Below the pieces are notes generated by a model that was given only the letters and a program-made list of their open reading frames with translations, was not told the origin of the DNA and ran no database searches. Source: Antarcticimicrobium sp. (GTDB lineage: Bacteria; Pseudomonadota; Alphaproteobacteria; Rhodobacterales; Rhodobacteraceae). From it: a stretch of DNA of 64,000 bases. Positions within the stretch are counted from its first letter, which is position 1. Each line of letters begins with the position of its first letter. Of the stretch, positions 8,968-17,659 are shown one piece after another. The translations under genes were made by a program, and so were the position numbers. The stretch covers positions 1 through 64,000 of the forward strand of contig NZ_JARGPK010000019.1 of the NCBI RefSeq assembly GCF_029212575.1, written 5' to 3'.

Positions 8968-9678
8968 ATGCGGCGGACAGGTCTTCCCCCGACCGGGGAT
9001 CACGGCGACGACAAGATCGTCGTTCTCGATCGCTTCCGCAGCGGCCGCAGCCTGTCGCCGCTGCGCCAGGCCGAGGCCTATTGGCTGGCGCTCGGTGACC
9101 CCGACGGCGACACCGGCACGGTGCCGCTTCGCAGCCAGATCGACCCGCGCGCGATCAGCAACATCCTCGGCCACTGCTTCATCCTGCAACGCATCGGACG
9201 GCGCACCGCCCGTTTCCGCCTGGCTGGTGAGCATCTCAACCATCTGGCCGGAATGGACCTGCGCGGCACCCCCTTCACCGCGCTGTTCGGCTACGATTTC
9301 CGGGCCGATGCCGGGGCGATCCTGCAACGGGTGTTTTCCGGCCCCTCCATTGCCGAATTGCGGCTGGACCGGCCTGCGTCGGCTGAGGGTCCGCTGATCG
9401 AGGGGCGGATGCTGCTGCTGCCGCTGGCCACCGAGGCGGGCGACGTGGCCCGCGCGCTGGGTGTGATGGTGGCCGACACCGACAGGGTGCATCCGCCGGT
9501 GCGGTTCGACATTTCCAACAAGCTGCTGCGGCCGGTGGCGCGCGGCGCCGCCGTGTCAGCCCCGGCCCTGCCGGCAGAGCCCGACCGCCAGGACGAACCG
9601 GGAATTGTCGAACCGGGATTTGCCGAACCCGGACCGGCCCCTCTCACCCAACCGCCCTATCTGCGGCTGGTGAAATAG
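8968..9678 (+). CDS. PAS_5 (DUF1457-like) PAS-domain protein
   Basis: This 236-residue protein resembles the alphaproteobacterial PAS_5 group, in which a PAS-like fold spans roughly residues 20-180 and no output domain follows. The pattern LRQAEAYWLAL followed by GTVPLRSQIDPRAI is typical of the group. The C-terminal 55 residues are proline- and glutamate-rich and probably disordered. I chose the ATG at 8968, preceded by GGAGAGGA at 8 bases, over a GTG at 8950. Two CtrA-like boxes upstream suggest cell-cycle or CtrA-regulon control. Its signal and partner are unknown. Confidence 0.75.
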   Translation: MRRTGLPPTGDHGDDKIVVLDRFRSGRSLSPLRQAEAYWLALGDPDGDTGTVPLRSQIDPRAISNILGHCFILQRIGRRTARFRLAGEHLNHLAGMDLRGTPFTALFGYDFRADAGAILQRVFSGPSIAELRLDRPASAEGPLIEGRMLLLPLATEAGDVARALGVMVADTDRVHPPVRFDISNKLLRPVARGAAVSAPALPAEPDRQDEPGIVEPGFAEPGPAPLTQPPYLRLVK

Positions 9679-9736
9679 CCCGGCCCTGGTTTCTGCCCCG
9701 ACTCCGGCCTGACCTTCTCTGGCCTGACCTTCCGGA

Positions 9737-11107
9737 TCAGCCGACGGCGCGGGCGACCCGTTCGCTCCGCAATGCGCTCAGCTCCTCGGCCACCAGAAAG
9801 GCCAGTTCGAGCGACTGGCTGGCGTTCAGCCGCGGATCGCAGGCAGTGTGATAGCGGTCCGACAGGTTCGCCTCGCTCACCGCGCGCACGCCGCCGGTGC
9901 ATTCGGTCACGTCCTGGCCGGTCATCTCGAAATGCACCCCGCCGGGCACCGTGCCCTCCGCCGCATGCACGGCAAAGAATTCGCGCACCTCGCGCAGCAC
10001 CGAATCAAAGGGCCGCGTCTTGTAGCCGGTCGAGGATTTGATCGTGTTGCCGTGCATCGGGTCGCAGACCCAGGTCACGTTGGCGCCCTCTTCGCGCACG
10101 GTCTTGATCAGGCGCGGCAGATGCTCGCCCACGCCGCCGGCGCCGAACCGCGCGATCAGCGTCAGCCGCCCGGCCTCATTGTCGGGGTTCAGCTTGTCCA
10201 TCAACTGCTTGAGGTCTTCGGCGGTCATCGTCGGACCGCATTTCAGCCCGATCGGGTTCAGCACCCCGCGGCAGAACTCCACATGCGCGCCGTCCGGCTG
10301 GCGCGTGCGATCGCCGATCCAGATCAGGTGGCCGGAGCCCGCCAGCCATTTGCCGGAGGTCGAGTCGAGCCGCGTCAGCGCCTCCTCGTACTCCAGCAGC
10401 AGCGCCTCGTGGCTGGTGTAGAAATCCACGGTCTGCAGCGTGTGCGCGGTGTCGTTCTTGACCCCTGCGGCCTTCATGAAGTCCAGCGTATCGGTGATTC
10501 GGCTGGCCATCTCGCGATAGCGCTCGGATTTCTCGCCCTCGGTAAAGCTCAGCGTCCAGCTATGCACCTGGTTCACGTCGGCATAGCCGCCGGTGGAAAA
10601 GGCGCGCAGCAGGTTCAGCGTGGCGGCGGCCTGGGTATAGGCCTGCAACATCCGCGCCGGATCGGGAATCCGCGCCTCCGGCGTAAACGCCAGGTCATTG
10701 ACGATGTCGCCGCGATAGCTGGGCAGTTCGACCCCCTCGACCACCTCGGTCGGCGCGCTGCGCGGCTTGGCGAACTGGCCGGCCATGCGGCCCACCTTGA
10801 TCACCGGCACCTTGGCGCCATAGGTCAGCACCATCGCCATCTGCAGCATCACCTTGAAAGTGTCGCGGATCGCATCGGCGCTGAATTGCTCGAAGCTCTC
10901 GGCGCAATCGCCGCCCTGCAGCAGGAACGCCTCGCCGCGCGATGCCGCCCCCAATTGCTGTTTCAGGCGACGCGACTCGCCGGCAAAAACCAGCGGCGGA
11001 TATTTCGCAAGCTGGGCCTCGACCGCGCCCAGGGCCGCGGCGTCGGTGTAATCGGGCATCTGCACGCGCGGCTTGGCGCGCCAGTCCGATCTGGTCCACT
11101 CGGTCAT
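9737..11107 (-). CDS. Class II 3-deoxy-7-phosphoheptulonate (DAHP) synthase
   Basis: This is the first enzyme of the shikimate pathway, joining phosphoenolpyruvate and erythrose 4-phosphate. The 456-residue length and motifs [25 protein letters not shown] and [10 protein letters not shown] identify the class II (plant/actinobacterial/alphaproteobacterial) type. The metal-binding Cys is in GGDCAESF, and further metal ligands are in the C-terminal half. The start at 11107 is preceded by GGAGAA. The 100-base leader contains overlapping inverted repeats and a short ORF whose stop overlaps this start, discussed separately. Confidence 0.95.
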   Translation of the reverse strand: MTEWTRSDWRAKPRVQMPDYTDAAALGAVEAQLAKYPPLVFAGESRRLKQQLGAASRGEAFLLQGGDCAESFEQFSADAIRDTFKVMLQMAMVLTYGAKVPVIKVGRMAGQFAKPRSAPTEVVEGVELPSYRGDIVNDLAFTPEARIPDPARMLQAYTQAAATLNLLRAFSTGGYADVNQVHSWTLSFTEGEKSERYREMASRITDTLDFMKAAGVKNDTAHTLQTVDFYTSHEALLLEYEEALTRLDSTSGKWLAGSGHLIWIGDRTRQPDGAHVEFCRGVLNPIGLKCGPTMTAEDLKQLMDKLNPDNEAGRLTLIARFGAGGVGEHLPRLIKTVREEGANVTWVCDPMHGNTIKSSTGYKTRPFDSVLREVREFFAVHAAEGTVPGGVHFEMTGQDVTECTGGVRAVSEANLSDRYHTACDPRLNASQSLELAFLVAEELSALRSERVARAVG

Positions 11108-11204
11108 TGCTTTTTCTCCGCTTGGCGTATCAGGGGGACGTTATACAAAAGGCAGGGACCAGAGGCCATATCCCTTTTGCGGCACTTGACGCCGCAAATA
11201 ACGT
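11104..11204 (-). promoter_or_regulatory. Structured leader of the DAHP synthase gene with a 21-codon ORF
   Basis: Three inverted repeats are visible: ACGTTAT/ATAACGT (11138-11144, 11198-11204), CAAAAGG/CCTTTTG (11146-11152, 11173-11179) and TTGCGGC/GCCGCAA (11177-11183, 11191-11197). The last two share bases 11177-11179, so their hairpins exclude each other. On the minus strand a 21-codon ORF runs from ATG at 11169 to a TGA (11104-11106) overlapping the DAHP synthase ATG. The ORF has no run of Phe, Tyr or Trp codons. Attenuation or translational coupling is possible but unproven. Confidence 0.35.
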
Positions 11205-11273
11205 CTGAGCAAGCTGTGGATCACCTCCGCCCCGGCTGGGGATTCGACGCGCAAACGGTTCGGGAACGCCACT

Positions 11274-12278
11274 ATGACAGAGCAACGCGACGTTGTCGGC
11301 CAGGATCGCCAGGCGGGACGGCCGCGCCGTTTCGTCTTTGTGCTGCTGGACAATTTCACCCTGTTGTCCTTTGCCTCGGCGCTGGAAAGCCTGCGGATCG
11401 CCAACCGGATGGCGGGCACCCAGATCTATGACTGGCGCCTGATCGGCGAGGGCGGCGAGGAGAGCACCTGTTCGGCCGGCACCACCTTCAAGCTCGACGG
11501 CGATCTCGGCGAGTTGCAGCGCGACGACACCGTGCTGGTCTGCGGCGGCATCGAGGTGCAGAAATCCACCACCAAGAAGGTGCTGTCCTGGCTGCGGCGC
11601 GAGGCCCGCAAGGGGCTGGTGATGGGCGGACTATGCACCGCCGGATACACGCTGGCCAAGGCCGGGCTGCTCGACGGCAAGAAGGCGACGATCCACTGGG
11701 AGAACGCCGACAGTTTCACCGAGGAATTCGACGAGGTGCACCTGACCAAGTCGGTCTTCGTGATCGACGGCAACCGGATCACCACCGCCGGCGGCACCTC
11801 GTCGATCGACCTGATGCTGAAACTGATCGCCAACGACCTGGGCGAGGACCTGGCCAACGCCGTCGCCGACCAGTTGATCTATTCCTCGATCCGCACCGAT
11901 CAGGACACCCAGCGCCTGTCGGTGCCGACCCGGATCGGCGTGCGCCACCCCAAGCTGAGCCAGGTGATCCAGATGATGGAATCCAATATCGAGGAACCGA
12001 TCAGCCCCTCGATCCTGGCGCGCGACGTGGGCATGTCGACCCGCCAGCTCGAGCGGCTGTTCCGGCGCTACCTCAACCGCTCGCCGAAACGCTATTACAT
12101 GGAACTCAGGCTGCAAAAGGCGCGCAACCTGCTGATGCAGACCGACATGAGCGTGATCAACGTGGCGCTGGCCTGCGGCTTTGCCTCGCCGTCGCATTTC
12201 TCGAAATGCTACCGGGCGCATTACAACACCACGCCCTACCGCGAACGCGGGGCGCAGGCGGCGCGTCTGTCGATCTGA
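11274..12278 (+). CDS. GlxA-family AraC-type transcriptional regulator
   Basis: This 334-residue regulator has an N-terminal DJ-1/PfpI (class I glutamine-amidotransferase-like) domain and a C-terminal AraC double helix-turn-helix. The nucleophile-elbow-like GGLCTAGYTLAKAG is near residue 120. The DNA-binding part reads ARDVGMSTRQLERLFRRYLN and VALACGFASPSHFSKCYR. Related regulators of this type control arginine, glycine betaine or carnitine catabolism in proteobacteria; the ligand here is unknown. It is divergent from the DAHP synthase gene, and no obvious target operon adjoins it. Confidence 0.9.
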   Translation: MTEQRDVVGQDRQAGRPRRFVFVLLDNFTLLSFASALESLRIANRMAGTQIYDWRLIGEGGEESTCSAGTTFKLDGDLGELQRDDTVLVCGGIEVQKSTTKKVLSWLRREARKGLVMGGLCTAGYTLAKAGLLDGKKATIHWENADSFTEEFDEVHLTKSVFVIDGNRITTAGGTSSIDLMLKLIANDLGEDLANAVADQLIYSSIRTDQDTQRLSVPTRIGVRHPKLSQVIQMMESNIEEPISPSILARDVGMSTRQLERLFRRYLNRSPKRYYMELRLQKARNLLMQTDMSVINVALACGFASPSHFSKCYRAHYNTTPYRERGAQAARLSI

Positions 12279-12350
12279 CATCGGCGCCCGGGCCGATCGT
12301 ACGAAACACCCCCGAAACTCCCCGATTTGAAATCGCCTGACACCGGTGCG

Positions 12351-13451
12351 TCAGCGTGCGGGCGTCAGCCGATAGATCGCCCCCTGCCCCTCGGAAACCA
12401 CCCAGATCGACCCGTCCGGAGCCTCGGCCACATCGCGCACCCGGTCCGTCGCCTTCCCCGAAATCCGCTCGACCTCGCGCAGCGGATTGCCCTCCAGCCG
12501 GCTGATCATGTCGAACTTGAGTGATCCGACGAAGAAATCGCCGCGCCACTCGGGCCAGAGCCGCCCGGAATAGATCATCACATCGGAGGGCGCGATCGAG
12601 GGATCCCAGAAAAACATCGGCTGTTCCATCCCGGGTTTCGCGCTGCCCTCGCCGATTTTCTCGCCCGAGTAGTGCCGCCCATAGGCGATCACCGGCCAGC
12701 CGTAGTTGGCGCCGCGCCGGATCCGGTTCACCTCGTCCCCGCCGCGCGCGCCGTGCTCGACCACCCAGAGCCGGCCCTGGCCATCCACCACCGCGCCCTG
12801 CGGATTGCGGTGGCCATAGGACCAGATCTCCGATTGCACGCCGGCCGCGCCGACAAAGGGGTTGTCACCCGGCACCGTGCCGTCGCGGTTGATCCGCAGG
12901 ACGCTGCCGTTGTGATTGCCCCGGTCCTGCGCCGAGGGCCGGTCGCCGCGCTCGCCCAGGGTGACGAAGAGCGTGTCGTCCGCCGCCTCGACGATGCGGG
13001 AGCCGAAATGCCGTCCGCCACGGCTGCCCGGTGCGGCGGTGAAGATCGTGCGGACGTCGCGCAGCGCCCCGCCCCCGACATCCAGCCGCCCGACCGCAAC
13101 CGCCGTGCCCGCCCCGCCGCCCGGCTCGGAGCGTGAAAAACTCAGGAAGACCGCGCGGCTGGTGGCAAAATCGCGCGGCACCATAACGTCGAGCAGCCCG
13201 CCCTGCCCGACCGCCGCGACCCTCGGCACGCCGCTGACCCGGCGCGCGGTCCCGTTCCGCACATGCAGCAACGCGCCGCCGCGCTCGGTTACCAGGTAGC
13301 CGCCTCCGGGCAGAAAGGCGATCGCCCAGGGCGCATCGAGGCCGGAAAGCACAAGCTCCGCCCGGACCGGCCCGGTGGAGGTTTCAAGCGTTTCGGCCTG
13401 CGCGCCGGCGCCGGTGAGCAGGCAGATCAGGACGTAGAACAGCAGGCGCAT
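12351..13451 (-). CDS. Exported PQQ-type aldose sugar dehydrogenase-like beta-propeller
   Basis: This is a soluble periplasmic glucose/sorbosone dehydrogenase-family beta-propeller (366 residues). A signal peptide (MRLLFYVLICLLTGAGAQA) precedes motifs typical of YliI/Asd-type enzymes: GLDAPWAIAFLPGG, HFGSRI, YGHRNPQGAV and WVVEHGARGGDEVN. Oxidation of free aldoses with PQQ is the family reaction; PQQ biosynthesis genes are not in the window. The ATG at 13451 has AAAGGGGA at 7 bases; a second ATG two codons earlier lies too close to it. Confidence 0.88.
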   Translation of the reverse strand: MRLLFYVLICLLTGAGAQAETLETSTGPVRAELVLSGLDAPWAIAFLPGGGYLVTERGGALLHVRNGTARRVSGVPRVAAVGQGGLLDVMVPRDFATSRAVFLSFSRSEPGGGAGTAVAVGRLDVGGGALRDVRTIFTAAPGSRGGRHFGSRIVEAADDTLFVTLGERGDRPSAQDRGNHNGSVLRINRDGTVPGDNPFVGAAGVQSEIWSYGHRNPQGAVVDGQGRLWVVEHGARGGDEVNRIRRGANYGWPVIAYGRHYSGEKIGEGSAKPGMEQPMFFWDPSIAPSDVMIYSGRLWPEWRGDFFVGSLKFDMISRLEGNPLREVERISGKATDRVRDVAEAPDGSIWVVSEGQGAIYRLTPAR

Positions 13452-13605
13452 GGTCATTCCCCTTTGGCCCCCGACATCAAGGGTCATAGGGAAACTTAAG
13501 GCGGCCGCCGGCCGGGGAAACCCGCGTTCGCGGGAAAACAGGCCGGGTGACAATCCTTTAACGTTAGCGCTTTTCTTTTTGCCGCAGATTGCTAGGCTCG
13601 CTTCA

Positions 13606-13618
13606 GAACACATTGTTC
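13606..13618. promoter_or_regulatory. Operator-like inverted repeat before the liv binding-protein gene
   Basis: GAACA and TGTTC flank a 3-base centre as a perfect inverted repeat ending 18 bases before the ATG. A weak promoter-like pair, TTGCCG (13579-13584) and TTCAGA (13602-13607), would place the repeat over the start of transcription. No cognate regulator can be named. Confidence 0.3.
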
Positions 13619-13636
13619 CAACTTGGGAGTATAGAC

Positions 13637-14836
13637 ATGAAAAAACTGCTCATGGCCACTGCGGCCACCGCCCTGATGGCGGGGTCAGCCTTCGCGGCAA
13701 GCCACAGCAAGGAAGTCAAGATCGGCGTGATCCTGGGCTTCACCGGCCCGCTGGAATCGATCACGCCGGACATGGCGGCGGGCGCCGAGCTGGCGATGAC
13801 CGAGGTAAACGAAGCCGGCACGCTGCTGGACGGCATGATGGTGACGCCGGTACGTGCCGACTCGACCTGTATCGACGCCGCCGCCGCCTCGGCCGCTGCC
13901 GAGCGCCTGATCACCTCAGACGGTGTCAAGGGCATCATGGGCGCAGACTGCTCGGGCGTGACCGGCGCAATCCTGTCGAACGTCGCGGTGCCTAACGGCA
14001 TGGTGATGATCTCGCCCTCGGCAACCTCGCCGGCGCTGAGCCACCAGAACAACGAGGACAACGGTCTGTTCTTCCGCACCGCGCCGTCCGATGCGCGTCA
14101 GGGCGTGGTGATGACCGAGATCCTGATGGAAGAGGGCGTCAAGGAAGTGGCCGTCTCCTACGTCAACAACGACTATGGCAAGGGGTTGGCCGATAGCTTT
14201 CAGGCGGCTTTTGAGGCCGCTGGCGGCACCGTGACCCTCAGCGCCGCGCATGAAGACCAGAAAGCCGACTATTCGGCCGAGGTTGGCGCGCTGGCATCGG
14301 CAGGCGGCGAACGTCTGGTTGTGGCCGGCTATGTAGATGGCGGCGGCTCGGGCATCGTGCGCGCAGCCCTCGACACCGGCGCCTTCGATACCTTCCAGTT
14401 CGTCGACGGCATGGTCTCGGACACCCTGACCGCCAAGTTCAAGGGCGAGATCGACGGTTCCATGGGCCAGGTGCCGGGCACCGACAGCCCGGGTGCCGCG
14501 AACTTTGAAAAGATGGCCGGCGATGCCTTCAACCCCACCGGCCCCTTTGCCAAGGAAAGCTATGACGCCGCCGCGCTGATCATGCTGGCGATGCAGGCCG
14601 CCGGATCGACCGATCCGCAGGTCTACAAGGACAAGGTGATGGATGTGGCCAACGCGCCGGGTGAGCAGATCTTCCCGGGTGAGCTGGCCAAGGCGATCGA
14701 AATCCTGGCCGGTGGCGGCGACATCGACTATGTCGGCGCGACCGCGGTGGAACTGATCGGCCCGGGCGAAAGCGCCGGCAACTACCGTCAGATCACCTAC
14801 AAGGACGGTGAGGAAGTCACCGTCAAGTTCCGTTGA
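13637..14836 (+). CDS. ABC transporter periplasmic binding protein (branched-chain amino-acid type)
   Basis: This is the periplasmic ligand receptor for the adjacent importer, a type I periplasmic-binding-fold protein of 399 residues. The signal peptide MKKLLMATAATALMAGSAFA precedes KIGVILGFTGPLESITPDM, the LivJ/LivK-type opening. The start at 13637 was chosen for the signal peptide; the open frame extends upstream to 13589. Ligands in this family range from branched-chain amino acids to aromatic acids and amides, so the substrate is open. A long hairpin follows the stop codon. Confidence 0.92.
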   Translation: MKKLLMATAATALMAGSAFAASHSKEVKIGVILGFTGPLESITPDMAAGAELAMTEVNEAGTLLDGMMVTPVRADSTCIDAAAASAAAERLITSDGVKGIMGADCSGVTGAILSNVAVPNGMVMISPSATSPALSHQNNEDNGLFFRTAPSDARQGVVMTEILMEEGVKEVAVSYVNNDYGKGLADSFQAAFEAAGGTVTLSAAHEDQKADYSAEVGALASAGGERLVVAGYVDGGGSGIVRAALDTGAFDTFQFVDGMVSDTLTAKFKGEIDGSMGQVPGTDSPGAANFEKMAGDAFNPTGPFAKESYDAAALIMLAMQAAGSTDPQVYKDKVMDVANAPGEQIFPGELAKAIEILAGGGDIDYVGATAVELIGPGESAGNYRQITYKDGEEVTVKFR

Positions 14837-14864
14837 TCGACCGATTGGACATCTGACCAAGATC

Positions 14865-14890
14865 AGCCCGGGTGCTCTTGCATCCGGGCT
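14865..14890 (+). other. Hairpin between binding-protein gene and livG
   Basis: AGCCCGGGTGC (14865-14875) and GCATCCGGGCT (14880-14890) form an 11-pair stem with one G-U pair and a TCTT loop. No T-run follows. The position, directly after the binding-protein gene, suggests transcript-end protection or partial termination. Confidence 0.6.
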
Positions 14891-14940
14891 GTTCCAATGA
14901 CAAATGCCGCAGCCAGAAAAAAATGCGGCCAGGGGGTTAC

Positions 14941-15723
14941 ATGATCGTCGTCGAAGACGTCCATAAACATTTCGGCGGGTTCCATGCGGTCGACGGGGCA
15001 TCGCTGGAAATCGCGGAGGGGTCCATCACCGGGCTGATTGGCCCGAACGGGGCCGGAAAGACCACGCTGTTCAACGTCATTGCCGGTGTGCTGCCGCCGA
15101 CCTCGGGTCGGGTCACCATGGCGGGCGAGGACATCACCGGCCTGCCGCCGCATGACCTGTTTCACAAGGGGCTGTTGCGGACCTTCCAGATCGCGCATGA
15201 GTTCTCCTCGATGAGCTGCCGCGAGAACCTGATGGTGGTTCCGGGTGCGCAATCGGGCGAGACCCTGTGGAACACGTGGTTCGGCCGCAAGCGCATCGCC
15301 GAAGAAGAGCGCGCGCTGGCCGCCCGGGCGGACGAGGTGCTGGAGTTCCTGACCATCGAACATCTGGCCGACCACAAGGCGGGCCAGGTCTCGGGCGGGC
15401 AGAAAAAGTTGCTGGAACTGGGCCGCACCATGATGGTGGACGCGCGCATCGTCTTTCTCGACGAGGTCGGCGCCGGGGTGAACCGCACCCTGCTGAACAC
15501 CATCGGCGACGCCATCATCCGGCTGAACAAGGAACGCGGCTATACCTTCGTGGTAATCGAACACGACATGGATTTCATCGAACGCCTCTGCGACCCGGTG
15601 ATCTGCATGGCCGAGGGCAAGGTGCTGGCCGAGGGGACGCTGGCCGAGATCAAGGCCAACGAACATGTGATCGAGGCCTATCTCGGCACCGGTCTCAAGA
15701 ACAAGGAAAAGGTCAGCGCCTGA
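14941..15723 (+). CDS. livG: ABC transporter ATPase, LivG type
   Basis: This is the first ATPase of the importer (260 residues). Walker A is GPNGAGKT at about 35-42 and the signature is SGGQKKLLELG. Walker B reads IVFLDEVGAGVN: the catalytic Glu is kept, but the usual LDEP proline is Val. A C-terminal LivG extension (VIEAYLGTG) is present. The start at 14941 has AGGGGG upstream; the reading frame opens earlier without a ribosome-binding site. It is followed 100 bases later by livF. Confidence 0.92.
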   Translation: MIVVEDVHKHFGGFHAVDGASLEIAEGSITGLIGPNGAGKTTLFNVIAGVLPPTSGRVTMAGEDITGLPPHDLFHKGLLRTFQIAHEFSSMSCRENLMVVPGAQSGETLWNTWFGRKRIAEEERALAARADEVLEFLTIEHLADHKAGQVSGGQKKLLELGRTMMVDARIVFLDEVGAGVNRTLLNTIGDAIIRLNKERGYTFVVIEHDMDFIERLCDPVICMAEGKVLAEGTLAEIKANEHVIEAYLGTGLKNKEKVSA

Positions 15724-15823
15724 AACGCGGGTCGTACCGGGCAAAATAGGCCGAAAAGAGAACGTGACAGATCGTTCCGATGGGGAAGCAAATGACAGCA
15801 CACCAAAACCGCAGGGAACGCGG

Positions 15824-16645
15824 ATGAGCAGCGGGAATTACGACGACCGCGGCAACAAGGACGCCAGCATCACCAACCCGAAGGGGCGTGGAGAGCTGAG
15901 CGCGCGTCCCGGCACCGGCCAGGTAATGGAGACCGCAAGCGCCTTTCTGATCGGCGACAGCATGACCGGCGGATACGGCAAGGGCCCCGATATCCTGCAC
16001 GATTGCACCATCGCCGTGAACCCGGGCGAGATCGCGGTGATCGTTGGCCCCAACGGCGCCGGCAAGTCGACCGCGATGAAGGCGGTGTTCGGCATGCTCG
16101 ACCTGCGCCAGGGATCGGTGCGGCTGGACGGAGAGGATATCACCGCCCTTTCGCCGCAGGACCGGGTGGTCAGGGGCATGGGCTTCGTGCCGCAGACCAA
16201 CAATATCTTCACCTCGCTGACGGTCGAAGAAAACCTCGAGATGGGGGCCTTTATCCGCCGCGACGATTTCCGCGAGACGATGGCGCAAATCTACGACCTG
16301 TTCCCGATCCTGAAGGACAAGCGCAACCAGGCCGCAGGCGAGCTTTCGGGCGGGCAGCGCCAGCAGGTCGCCGTGGGCCGGGCGCTGATGACCCAGCCCA
16401 AGGTGCTGATGCTCGACGAACCCACCGCCGGCGTCAGCCCGATCGTGATGGACGAGCTTTTCGACCGCATCATCGAGGTCAGCCGCACCGGTATCCCGAT
16501 CCTGATGGTCGAGCAGAACGCGCGGCAGGCGCTAGAGATCGCCGACAAGGGGTATGTTCTGGTGCAGGGGAGCAATGCCTATGCCGGAACCGGCAAGGAA
16601 CTGCTGGCCGATCCCGAAGTGCGCAAATCCTTCCTGGGGGGCTGA
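15824..16645 (+). CDS. livF: ABC transporter ATPase, LivF type, with N-terminal extension
   Basis: This is the second ATPase of the importer. The core starts near residue 40 with Walker A GPNGAGKST, signature SGGQRQQVAVGRAL and Walker B VLMLDEPTAGVSP. About 35-40 residues precede the normal LivF start; this stretch is hydrophilic and Gly/Asn-rich. I chose the ATG at 15824, preceded by AGGGA, giving 273 residues; an in-frame GTG at 15764 would add 20 more. The gene ends 3 bases before livH. Confidence 0.9.
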   Translation: MSSGNYDDRGNKDASITNPKGRGELSARPGTGQVMETASAFLIGDSMTGGYGKGPDILHDCTIAVNPGEIAVIVGPNGAGKSTAMKAVFGMLDLRQGSVRLDGEDITALSPQDRVVRGMGFVPQTNNIFTSLTVEENLEMGAFIRRDDFRETMAQIYDLFPILKDKRNQAAGELSGGQRQQVAVGRALMTQPKVLMLDEPTAGVSPIVMDELFDRIIEVSRTGIPILMVEQNARQALEIADKGYVLVQGSNAYAGTGKELLADPEVRKSFLGG

Positions 16646-16648
16646 GAC

Positions 16649-17659
16649 ATGGATTTCCTGAACGCCATCGTGGCGCTGTCCAACTTCGTCCTGGTCCCGG
16701 CCATCGCCTATGGCTCGCAACTCGCGCTCGGGGCGCTGGGGGTCACGCTGATCTACGGCATCCTGCGGTTCTCCAACTTCGCCCATGGCGATACCATGGC
16801 GTTTGGCACAATGGTGGTGGTCCTGGTCACCTGGTGGTTCCAGTCGATGGGGATCAGTTTCGGACCGCTGCCCACCGCGCTTCTTGCCCTGCCGTTGGGA
16901 ATCCTGGGCTGCATGGCGCTTTTGCTGGTCACCGACCGGGTGGTCTATCGTTTCTATCGTGCGCAAAAGGCCAAGCCGGTGATCCTGGTGATCGTGTCGA
17001 TGGGGGTGATGTTCATCCTCAACGGGCTGGTCCGCTTCATCATCGGCCCCGATGAACAGAGGTTCGCCGACGGCGAACGCTTCATCATCTCGGCCCGCGA
17101 TTTCAAGGAGATGACCGGGCTGCGCGAGGGGCTCGCGATCAAGAGCACGCAGGGCATTACCGTGATCGTCGCGGTGATCGCGGTGGCGCTTTTGTTCTGG
17201 TTCCTGAACCGCACCCGCACCGGCAAGTCGATGCGCGCCTATTCCGACAACGAGGATCTGGCGCTGCTCTCGGGGATCAATCCCGAGCGCGTGGTGATGT
17301 ACACCTGGTTGATCGTGGCGGCCTTGGCCACCGTGGCGGGCACGCTTTACGGGCTCGACAAGTCGTTCAAGCCCTTCGTCTACTTCCAACTGCTGCTGCC
17401 GATCTTCGCCTCGGCCATCGTCGGCGGGTTGGGCAGCCCGCTGGGCGCCATCGCCGGAGGTTTCGTCATCGCCTTTTCCGAGGTGACCATCACCTACGCG
17501 TGGAAAAAGGTGCTGGGCTACCTGATGCCCGAGGGGCTTGAACCCGACGGGCTGGTCCAGCTTCTGAGCACCGACTACAAGTTCGCGGTCAGCTTCGTCA
17601 TCCTGTTGATCGTACTGCTGTTCCGGCCCACGGGCCTCTTCAGGGGGAAATCGGTATGA
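16649..17659 (+). CDS. livH: ABC transporter permease, LivH type
   Basis: This is an inner-membrane permease of the branched-chain amino-acid-type importer, 336 residues with about eight hydrophobic segments. It opens with the LivH-like YGSQLALGALGVTLIYGILR and has the conserved NPERVVMYTWLIVAALATVAG and GGLGSPLGAIAGG segments near the C-terminus. The stop overlaps the livM start as ATGA, implying coupled translation of the two permeases. Confidence 0.93.
   Translation: MDFLNAIVALSNFVLVPAIAYGSQLALGALGVTLIYGILRFSNFAHGDTMAFGTMVVVLVTWWFQSMGISFGPLPTALLALPLGILGCMALLLVTDRVVYRFYRAQKAKPVILVIVSMGVMFILNGLVRFIIGPDEQRFADGERFIISARDFKEMTGLREGLAIKSTQGITVIVAVIAVALLFWFLNRTRTGKSMRAYSDNEDLALLSGINPERVVMYTWLIVAALATVAGTLYGLDKSFKPFVYFQLLLPIFASAIVGGLGSPLGAIAGGFVIAFSEVTITYAWKKVLGYLMPEGLEPDGLVQLLSTDYKFAVSFVILLIVLLFRPTGLFRGKSV

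Noticed and set aside
13606-13618. SOS/LexA box reading of GAAC-N5-GTTC
   Set aside because: Alphaproteobacterial LexA uses the direct repeat GTTC-N7-GTTC, so this inverted form does not fit.
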